From JBBIMP01 sp037444305 (GTDB taxonomy: Bacteria; Acidobacteriota; UBA6911): 47,126 nt of DNA. The stretch lies in contig JBBIMP010000039.1 in the NCBI GenBank assembly GCA_037444305.1, positions 1 to 47,126 on the forward strand, read 5' to 3'. The notes beneath the pieces were generated by a model. The model was given only the letters and a program-made list of their open reading frames with translations, had not been told where the DNA came from and ran no database searches. Shown one piece after another: positions 40,783-47,126 of this stretch. Made by a program: the position numbers and the translations under genes. The stretch's first letter is position 1. The number at the start of each line of letters is the position of its first letter.

Positions 40783-40873
40783 GGATTCACGTCCCCGGGT
40801 CGATGGCTCCGGCGGCAGCGTCGGAACGCAATGCCTGCAGTGTGTCTGTCCGTAAGGAAATGGGAGAAAGTTA

Positions 40874-43600
40874 ATGAGCAGCAACAAGATACAGCCCTCC
40901 GAAAAGCGATCTTCGGAAGGGAAACCGGTGAAGAGCGCCCCGGAATCCCGGCCCGGAATCGAATTCTCGCGCCATTTCACCCGGGAGGGCGTTTCTCCTT
41001 ACGACGAAATCGAGTGGGAAATCAGGACCGCGACGATCCTGAACGACAAGGGCGACGTCCTGTTCAAGCAGGAGGGGGTGGAGATCCCCAGGGCGTGGTC
41101 TCAGAGCGCAACCAACATAGTGGTCTCCAAGTATTTTCATGGCCAGGTGGGCACGCCGCAGCGCGAAAGGAGCGTGCGCCAGCTCGTGGGGCGCGTGGTC
41201 CGGACCATGACCGAGTGGGGTGTGCAGGGGGGATATTTCGCCTCCGAACAGGACGCCCGGGTGTTCCAGGATGAGCTGGCGTTCCTGCTCCTGAACCAGT
41301 ATGTCTCCTTCAACTCCCCGGTCTGGTTCAATTGCGGCGTGGAGGCCAGGCCGCAGTGTTCGGCGTGCTTCATCAACTCGGTCGAGGACACGATGGAATC
41401 GATCCTCGAGCTGGCGCGGACCGAGGGGCGGCTCTTCAAGTACGGGTCCGGCACCGGCACCAACCTGTCGCCGCTCCGCTCCTCACACGCGAAACTCTCC
41501 GGCGGCGGCATCGCCTCGGGGCCCGTAAGTTTCATGAAGGGCTTCGACGCCTTCGCCGGCGTGATCAAGAGCGGCGGCAAGACGCGGCGCGCGGCGAAGA
41601 TGGTCATTCTGAACATCGATCACCCCGACATCGTGGAATTCATCGAGTGCAAGGCCCGCGAGGAGAAGAAAGCCTGGGCGCTGATCGACCAGGGGTACGA
41701 CGGGTCGGTGGACGGCGAGGCCTATGCGAGCATCTTTTTCCAGAACGCCAACAACAGCGTGCGCGTCACCGACCGGTTCATGAAGGCGGTCGAGGACGAC
41801 GAAAAGTGGGAGACGCGCGAGCGCGTCACGGGCCAGACGACGGGAACGTACCGGGCCCGCGACCTGATGCGTAAGATCGCCGATTCCGCGCACGTATGCG
41901 GCGACCCCGGCATGCAGTTCGACACTACGATCAACAAGTGGCACACCTGCAAGAGCACGGGGCCGATCAACGCCTCGAATCCCTGCTCCGAGTACATGTT
42001 TCTCGACGACTCGGCGTGCAACCTCGCCTCGTTCAACCTGCTCAAGTTCGCAAAGGCGGACGGGACCTTCGACGTCGAAGGTTTCCGCCGGGCCGTGGAC
42101 GTGGTCATTTCGGCGCAGGAGTTCATCGTCGACAACGCCAGCTATCCCACCGAGCGGATCACCGTCAACAGCCACAACTACCGGCCGCTGGGGATGGGGT
42201 ACGCCAATCTGGGCGCGCTCCTGATGTACAACGGGCTGGCCTACGACAGCGACGCGGGGCGCGACTGCGCGGCCGCGATCACGGCCGTGATGACGGGCCA
42301 GGCCTATCTCCAGTCTGCGCGCATGGCCGCGCGGCTGGGACCGTTCCCCGGGTATCAGCGCAACCGGGAGTCGTTCCTGGAGGTCATGCGGATGCACCGC
42401 AACGCACTGCAGCGGATCAATCCCCGGCACGTGCCCGAAGACCTGATGCGCGGGGCGCAGGAGTGCTGGGACCACGCCGTCCTGGAAGGAACCGTCCACG
42501 GCTTCCGCAACGCGCAGGCCACGGTGCTGGCGCCGACCGGGACGATCGGCTTCATGATGGACTGCGACACCACGGGCATCGAGCCGGACCTGGCGCTGGT
42601 CAAATTCAAGAAGCTGGTGGGCGGCGGCATGATGAAGATCGTGAACAACACGGTCCGGTCTGCGCTGCACAAGCTGGGCTACACCGAAGGAGAGATCAAG
42701 GGGATCACCGCCCACGTCGACGAAACCGGAACCATCGAGGGCGCCCCCTTCGTCAAGGCGGAAGACCTGCCCGTATTCGACTGCGCGCTGAAGCCGCAGC
42801 GCGGGAAGCGCTCCATCCACTACATGGGGCACATCAAGATGATGAGCGCCGTCCAGCCGTTCATTTCCGGGGCCATCTCCAAGACGGTGAACGTCCCCGA
42901 GGAGATCACGGCGGATGAAATCGCCGAGACCTACACGCAGGCGTGGAAGCTGGGCGTGAAGGCGATAGCCATCTACCGCGACAACTCCAAACGGATCCAG
43001 CCGCTGAGCACCGCCGGGGCGAAGGACAGGAAACAGCTGTTCAAGCCCGTGCGCCGCAAGCTCCCCGTCGAGCGCCGGGCCATCACCCACAAGTTCAGCG
43101 TCGCCGGCCACGAAGGCTACATCACCGTCGGCATGTACGAGGAGGGGCAGCCGGGCGAGATTTTTCTCGTGATGGCGAAGGAGGGGAGCACGATCTCCGG
43201 CCTGATGGATTCCTTTGCGACCGCCATTTCCCTCGCGCTGCAGTACGGCGTCCCGCTCAAAGTGCTGATCGACAAGTTCGCCCACGTGCGGTTCGAACCC
43301 TCGGGCCACACCGGGAACGTGGAGGTGCCGTACGCCAAGTCGATCATCGACTACATCTTCCGCTGGCTGGCCTCCAAGTTCATGCCGCCGCAGGAGCAGG
43401 CCATGGCCGGCGTGAATGTTTCAGACAAGCCCAAGGACAAGTCCGCCCCGGCGTCCTCCGTCGGGGAAGCGATCAACGAGCTGAGAATGATGTACGCGCT
43501 TGATGACGCGCCGACGTGTGCCAATTGCGGCAGCATCATGGTGCGCAACGGTTCCTGCTACAAGTGCATGAACTGCGGCGAGACCAGCGGCTGCTCCTAG
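40874..43600 (+). CDS. nrdJ: Vitamin B12-dependent class II ribonucleotide reductase
   Basis: This 908-residue enzyme reduces ribonucleotides to deoxyribonucleotides with adenosylcobalamin, so it works with or without oxygen. The ten-stranded barrel motifs are clear: SFNSPVWFNCGV, CSACFINSVEDTMESI, NPCSEYMFLDDSACNLASFN with the radical-site residues, and LAPTGTIGFMMDCDTTGIEP. A C-terminal tail carries a zinc ribbon (CANCGS, CYKCMNCGETSGCS) and the redox cysteines that pass electrons from thioredoxin. ATG 40874 follows GGGAGAAAG. NrdR boxes and a long leader precede it. It has no accessory subunit gene, as expected for class II. Confidence 0.95.
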   Translation: MSSNKIQPSEKRSSEGKPVKSAPESRPGIEFSRHFTREGVSPYDEIEWEIRTATILNDKGDVLFKQEGVEIPRAWSQSATNIVVSKYFHGQVGTPQRERSVRQLVGRVVRTMTEWGVQGGYFASEQDARVFQDELAFLLLNQYVSFNSPVWFNCGVEARPQCSACFINSVEDTMESILELARTEGRLFKYGSGTGTNLSPLRSSHAKLSGGGIASGPVSFMKGFDAFAGVIKSGGKTRRAAKMVILNIDHPDIVEFIECKAREEKKAWALIDQGYDGSVDGEAYASIFFQNANNSVRVTDRFMKAVEDDEKWETRERVTGQTTGTYRARDLMRKIADSAHVCGDPGMQFDTTINKWHTCKSTGPINASNPCSEYMFLDDSACNLASFNLLKFAKADGTFDVEGFRRAVDVVISAQEFIVDNASYPTERITVNSHNYRPLGMGYANLGALLMYNGLAYDSDAGRDCAAAITAVMTGQAYLQSARMAARLGPFPGYQRNRESFLEVMRMHRNALQRINPRHVPEDLMRGAQECWDHAVLEGTVHGFRNAQATVLAPTGTIGFMMDCDTTGIEPDLALVKFKKLVGGGMMKIVNNTVRSALHKLGYTEGEIKGITAHVDETGTIEGAPFVKAEDLPVFDCALKPQRGKRSIHYMGHIKMMSAVQPFISGAISKTVNVPEEITADEIAETYTQAWKLGVKAIAIYRDNSKRIQPLSTAGAKDRKQLFKPVRRKLPVERRAITHKFSVAGHEGYITVGMYEEGQPGEIFLVMAKEGSTISGLMDSFATAISLALQYGVPLKVLIDKFAHVRFEPSGHTGNVEVPYAKSIIDYIFRWLASKFMPPQEQAMAGVNVSDKPKDKSAPASSVGEAINELRMMYALDDAPTCANCGSIMVRNGSCYKCMNCGETSGCS

Positions 43601-43708
43601 CGGCTTTTCCCCTTGGGCGGAACGCGCGGCATCTGCAATCATTGCGTCTCACTCCGATACCGTTTCATCGGCCGCCAAACCCTTGCCTCCGCCGCTCAGA
43701 GATCTATC

Positions 43709-43717
43709 TGCTACAAT
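43709..43717 (+). promoter_or_regulatory. Extended -10 element for the DUF2461/permease operon
   Basis: TGCTACAAT: the -10-like TACAAT at 43712-43717 with TGn in front, 29 bases before ATG 43746. It closely resembles the glgC element TGCTATAAT. Confidence 0.45.
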
Positions 43718-43745
43718 TGTTCCCCTGCCGTCCAAAGGAGAACCC

Positions 43746-44432
43746 ATGCCAAAGATCTACCCGGGATTTCCCGCGCAGGGCATGCGCTTCCTGCGCGAAC
43801 TAGCAAAGAACAACAACCGCGAATGGTTCATCGCGCACAAGGGCGATTACGAAAAATTCGTCAAGGAACCGATGATCGAGCTCGTGCTTGCGCTGGGCGG
43901 CGCCATCCAGGGCTTCGCACCCGAGATGGAGACCGACCCGAAGCGGGCAATCTACCGGATCTACCGCGACATCCGTTTCAGCGCCGACAAAAGCCCGTAT
44001 AAAACGCACGTCTCAGCCCTGTTCAGCCCGCGCGGCCTGAAAAAACACGCGAGCGCGTCGCTCTATCTCCAGCTGGACCCCAAGGAAATGCTCGTGGCCG
44101 GAGGCGTCTACATGCCCGGGTCAAAGGAGCTTTTGGCGATCCGCCGGCACATTGCGGCAAAGCACGACGAGCTCCGGGCCATTCTGGCGGACAAACGATG
44201 CCGGCGCCTGTTCGGCGGCCTCGAAGGGGAAAGCCTGGTCCGGATCCCGAAGGGCTTTTCCGCAGAGCACCCGGCCGCCGACCCGCTCAGAATGAAGCAG
44301 CTCTATGTCTACGCCACCGAACCTTCGAAGCTCGCGCTCGGCCCGAAGCTGGTGCCCCGCGTGCTCGAACTTTTCGGCGCCATGATGCCCTTGGTCCGCT
44401 TCCTGAACGCGCCGTTGCGCAGGAAACGATGA
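43746..44432 (+). CDS. DUF2461 family protein
   Basis: This 228-residue soluble protein has the DUF2461 motifs: GMRFLRELAKNNNREWFIAH, YRIYRDIRFSADKSPYKTHV and LYLQLDPKEMLVAGGVYMP. Function is unknown. ATG 43746 follows AAAGGAG. Its TGA overlaps the ATG of the following permease (ATGA), so translational coupling ties it to the ABC genes. Confidence 0.88.
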   Translation: MPKIYPGFPAQGMRFLRELAKNNNREWFIAHKGDYEKFVKEPMIELVLALGGAIQGFAPEMETDPKRAIYRIYRDIRFSADKSPYKTHVSALFSPRGLKKHASASLYLQLDPKEMLVAGGVYMPGSKELLAIRRHIAAKHDELRAILADKRCRRLFGGLEGESLVRIPKGFSAEHPAADPLRMKQLYVYATEPSKLALGPKLVPRVLELFGAMMPLVRFLNAPLRRKR

Positions 44433-45586
44433 AATACGGGCGCCTCATCCTGAACAACATCCTGCGCAACAAGCGGCGGTCGATCCTCACGGTTACGAGC
44501 ATTGCCGTGTCGCTCTTCCTGGTGGCTACGCTGCGCACGCTCCTGACGGAGCTGGAATCCCCGCCGAGCACGCCCGATTCGGCGCTGAGGCTTATCACGC
44601 GCCACAAGGTGTCCCTGGCCACCATTCTGCCGGTATCGCACCGGACGGTGATCGAGCGGGTGGAGGGGGTCGACGCGGTGATGGGATCGATGTGGTTCGG
44701 GGGCATCTACAAGGACCCGAAGAACTTCTTCGCGCAGTTCGCGGTCGACGCCGACCGGCTTTTCGTCGTCTACCCGGACATGGCAGTGCCTCAGGCCCAG
44801 AAGGACGCGTTTCTGCGCGACCGCGCGGGCGCAATCGCCGGCAACAACCTGGCGGAGCGCTTCGGCTGGCGGATCGGCGAGCGGATCACGCTCCAGGGGA
44901 CCATCTTCGGCTTCGATCCCGAACTGACTCTGAGAGCGATCTACCGCGGCGGGGGAGACGACGGCGGATCGCTCTATTTCCATTGGAGCTATTTCAACGA
45001 AGGCATCCGCAGCCTCTTCAGCGGCCCGAACCTGGATTTCGTGGGGATGTTCTCCATCCGGGCAAGCTCGGCGGAGGCCGTCCCCGAAACCGCCGGCCGG
45101 ATCGATTCCCTCTTTAAGAACAGCAGCGCGCCGACCAAGACCGAAAGCGAAAAGGCTTTCGTCCTCGGGTTTCTGTCGATGATGGGAAACGTGCGCCTGC
45201 TGATCACCAGCATTTCGTCGGTCGTCATTTTCACCGTTGTCCTGGTGGCTTCGAACAGCATGGCGATGTCGATCCGCGAACGGGTGAGGGAGATCGGAGT
45301 GCTGAAGGCGCTCGGCTTCAGCCGGGGACAGGTGCTTGCGCTGCTGTTAACCGAGTCGCTGTCGCTCGCCATGCTCGGCGCGCTGGCGGGAGGGATCGGG
45401 GCGAGAGTGATCTTTTCGAACATCAACATCGCGGCGATTGCCGGGGGGTTCATCCAGCGGTTTTTGGTGACGCCCGGAACGATGGCGCTCTGCCTCGGCC
45501 TCGGCATCCTGGTGGGGATCCTCTCGGCCGGGATCCCGGCGTGGCGAGCCGCCAACCGTCCCGTTGTGGATGCCCTCCGCGCCTGA
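44429..45586 (+). CDS. ABC transporter permease, FtsX/MacB type
   Basis: This 385-residue inner-membrane protein has an N-terminal helix (RRSILTVTSIAVSLFLVATL), a large periplasmic region of the MacB-PCD type (about residues 40-250) and three C-terminal helices with the FtsX signature (SMAMSIRERVREIGVLKALGF, AGIPAWRAANRPVVDALR). Such permeases form mechanotransmission ABC systems for lipoprotein, peptide or lipid export with a separate ATPase. The ATG overlaps the DUF2461 stop. The second permease follows after 232 bases; no ATPase gene is in the window. Confidence 0.88.
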   Translation: MKYGRLILNNILRNKRRSILTVTSIAVSLFLVATLRTLLTELESPPSTPDSALRLITRHKVSLATILPVSHRTVIERVEGVDAVMGSMWFGGIYKDPKNFFAQFAVDADRLFVVYPDMAVPQAQKDAFLRDRAGAIAGNNLAERFGWRIGERITLQGTIFGFDPELTLRAIYRGGGDDGGSLYFHWSYFNEGIRSLFSGPNLDFVGMFSIRASSAEAVPETAGRIDSLFKNSSAPTKTESEKAFVLGFLSMMGNVRLLITSISSVVIFTVVLVASNSMAMSIRERVREIGVLKALGFSRGQVLALLLTESLSLAMLGALAGGIGARVIFSNINIAAIAGGFIQRFLVTPGTMALCLGLGILVGILSAGIPAWRAANRPVVDALRA

Positions 45587-45818
45587 GGATGGAAAAGGAA
45601 GACCAAAAAGACGCTAGGACATGGAGGTTCCCAGCGCAGCATGGCTGCAGCCGAGGAAAGCCGTATTGAAGGAACGCGACCCGTCGCTATCGCTCCGGGC
45701 TCCGTGAACTCCCGGCCGGCAAGCATGATTGGCAGATACGGTAGCGAGTAGCCGCTCCCGTGGAGTGTTCTTCTCACGCGGGCAGCGTTTTGCCCATTTG
45801 TCGCAAGGAGACAGGCGT

Positions 45819-46976
45819 GTGACGATACCGCTGCAGTACAACCTCAGGAGCATGCGGGTCCGGCATACCGGGACCGTGATGACGATGCTCGGCATCGGTC
45901 TGACGGTCTCGATCGTGGTGACGATGATGGCGCTCGTCCAGGGGCTCGAGGCGACGTTCGTCGAGACCGGCCGGGACAACCAGCTGGTCGTCATCCGCCA
46001 GGGCTCCATGAACGAGGTGAACAGCTTCTTCGGCCGGGACCTCTTTCAAACGGTCCGATTCCTGCCCGGGATTGTGCCTGACAACGCCGGCCGGCCGCTG
46101 GCCTGCGCGGAACTGGTGGCGATCCTAAACCTGCCGAAAGTCGACGGCAATCCCTCCAACGTGATAATCCGAGGAACCTCGCAGACCGGCTTCCATTTGC
46201 GGCCGGAAGTCCGGCTGGCCGAGGGCCGCCTGTTCCGGGGCGGCCTGCGGGAGATCATCGTGAGCCGATCGGTCTCGGAGCGGTTCGCGGGCATGGAGCT
46301 GGGCTCCAGCGTGGAGTTCGCGCGCAGCCACTGGAAGGTCGTGGGCATTTTCGACGCCGGCGGCACGGCCTACGACTCGGAGATCTGGACCGAGTACACC
46401 GACCTGTCGAGCGACCTCGACCGGCAATACTATTCTTCGATCCTGCTGCGGGCGGTCGGTGCCGCCGCCGCGGAGGACATCCAGAGAAGGGTTGCCGAAG
46501 ACCGGAGGGTCAACCTGCAGGCGATTCCGCAAAAGGAGTACTTCGCCGACCAGGCAGGGACCTCGGCCGGGGTGCGCGCGCTGGGATGGTTTATCGCCAT
46601 GGTCATGGGGGTGGGCGCGGCGTTCGCCGCAATGAACATGATGTACGGCGCCGTCATGGCCAGAGCAAGCGAGGTGGCCACTCTCCGCATCCTGGGGTTT
46701 CAACGGGGACACATCATGACATCGTTTCTGCTGGAGTCGTGGCTGCTGGGGCTCGGCGGCGGGATTGTCGGTTGTCTGCTGGCGCTGCCGATGAACGGGA
46801 TTTCCACGGGCACGGCAAGCTTCCAGACCTTCAGCGAAGTGCTGTTCAACTTCCGGATCACGCCGGGGATCCTGGCGCGCGGGATGGCGTTCGCGTCATT
46901 CGTAGCGGTCCTCGGGGGCTTTCTCCCCGCGCGCCGCGCCGCCTATGTCGACCTGCTGCACATCATGCGCGAGTGA
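45819..46976 (+). CDS. ABC transporter permease, FtsX/MacB type (second subunit)
   Basis: This 385-residue protein mirrors its neighbour: N-terminal helix (GTVMTMLGIGLTVSIVVTMM), periplasmic MacB-PCD-like region and C-terminal helices with MARASEVATLRILGFQRGH and PARRAAYVDLLHIMRE. It starts at GTG 45819 with AAGGAG 8 bases upstream; the longer frame from 45729 lacks support. With the first permease it probably makes a heterodimer. The ATPase and fusion protein that usually accompany such pairs are not seen before the strong terminator. The 232-base gap 45587-45818 holds no gene. Confidence 0.88.
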   Translation: MTIPLQYNLRSMRVRHTGTVMTMLGIGLTVSIVVTMMALVQGLEATFVETGRDNQLVVIRQGSMNEVNSFFGRDLFQTVRFLPGIVPDNAGRPLACAELVAILNLPKVDGNPSNVIIRGTSQTGFHLRPEVRLAEGRLFRGGLREIIVSRSVSERFAGMELGSSVEFARSHWKVVGIFDAGGTAYDSEIWTEYTDLSSDLDRQYYSSILLRAVGAAAAEDIQRRVAEDRRVNLQAIPQKEYFADQAGTSAGVRALGWFIAMVMGVGAAFAAMNMMYGAVMARASEVATLRILGFQRGHIMTSFLLESWLLGLGGGIVGCLLALPMNGISTGTASFQTFSEVLFNFRITPGILARGMAFASFVAVLGGFLPARRAAYVDLLHIMRE

Positions 46977-46987
46977 AGTCGCCGCAG

Positions 46988-47022
46988 GGGACCGCGCAGA
47001 ACGGCGGTCTGCGCGGTCCCCC
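46988..47022. terminator. Perfect 14-bp terminator hairpin
   Basis: The arms ggggaccgcgcaga (46988-47001) and tctgcgcggtcccc (47009-47022) pair perfectly over 14 bp around a 7-base loop, 11 bases after the permease stop and 17 bases before the stop of a probable convergent gene. No T tract follows on the plus strand, so it may work as a bidirectional or Rho-assisted end. Confidence 0.75.
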
Positions 47023-47038
47023 CAGGGAGGCATCCGGG

Positions 47039-47126
47039 CTACATCATCAGGTTGCGGCGCCGGGCGGACGGCCGGCTGAGTTTGGACCCGCGCCCGCCTT
47101 CGACGCGGAAGGCGCCGAGGTGGAGG
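47039..47126 (-). CDS. Possible 3' end of a convergent gene
   Basis: On the minus strand an open frame entering from the right edge ends at TAG 47039-47041; its last residues are VEGGRGSKLSRPSARRRNLMM. The position beyond a strong hairpin fits a convergent gene end. Too little is visible to name the product. Confidence 0.35.
   Translation of the reverse strand, partial: LHLGAFRVEGGRGSKLSRPSARRRNLMM

Noticed and set aside
40430..40873. Cobalamin riboswitch upstream of nrdJ
   Set aside because: B12-dependent enzymes invite this call, but I cannot find the conserved B12 box or the expected helices. NrdR boxes and short repeats are present instead.
41483..43309. 608-codon minus-strand frame opposite nrdJ
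   Set aside because: Antisense shadow of the class II ribonucleotide reductase; no start signal or domain.
1..47126. CRISPR arrays, tRNA/rRNA genes, insertion sequences, phage genes
   Set aside because: No regularly spaced repeats, cloverleaf-like sequences, rRNA segments, transposase or integrase motifs were seen in the sequence on either strand.

Overview
This is a GC-rich bacterial chromosome segment. I see no rRNA, tRNA, phage, insertion sequence or CRISPR array. The gene families suggest an Acidobacteriota-like soil or subsurface bacterium: AbgT and DUF418 transporters, an M29-type peptidase, a DUF5752/TreT trehalose pair, a FHA-GAF-PP2C phosphatase, class II ribonucleotide reductase and bifunctional AroDE. 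That placement is inferred from family recognition only; no marker gene lies in the window.

Layout. 0.2-3.8 kb: an alcohol dehydrogenase stub, then a minus-strand run of M29-type peptidase, decayed metal-ABC permease, zincin, pterin carbinolamine dehydratase and alpha/beta hydrolase. 4-8.5 kb: AbgT and DUF418 transporters, a broken DUF438 and DUF1858/DUF2249 pair under an FNR/DNR-type promoter, and a NosL-like lipoprotein. 8.6-12.4 kb: threonine dehydratase-like enzyme, FAD amine oxidase, YjbQ and a TPR protein. 12.6-16.7 kb: a two-gene ParB-like/SPL-like radical SAM operon, an HD-GYP regulator and a CcmH-like protein. 16.8-22.4 kb: copper ATPase, then feoB with a DtxR-type regulator. 22.6-28.3 kb: D-cysteine desulfhydrase-like enzyme, SDR stub, DNA polymerase IV, aroDE, thrB and a miniature hisD. 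28.4-34.4 kb: glgC, a half antiporter, treT, DUF5752 and a SpoIIE-type phosphatase. 34.6-40.4 kb: an exported peroxiredoxin whose active-site codon is TGA (probable selenocysteine), an ACT protein, fadA/fadN beta-oxidation genes and a 3'-5' exonuclease. 40.5-47.1 kb: nrdJ behind tandem NrdR boxes, DUF2461 and two FtsX/MacB-type permeases closed by a strong hairpin.

Three themes stand out. First, the peroxiredoxin at 34613-35158 reads as one continuous protein only if an in-frame TGA, exactly at the peroxidatic cysteine, is decoded as selenocysteine. Second, at least six genes are deletion scars (adh, metal-ABC permease, DUF438/DUF2249, SDR, hisD, antiporter) set among fully intact neighbours. 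Third, several regulatory layouts are readable: an FNR/DNR dyad at exactly -41.5 from a -10 element, NrdR boxes 31 bp apart, a hairpin covering a ribosome binding site, and a mutually exclusive hairpin set in the nrdJ leader.

The ParB-like plus SPL-like radical SAM operon, whose SPL-like member lacks the usual hydrogen-donor cysteine, is the best candidate for an undescribed gene system.
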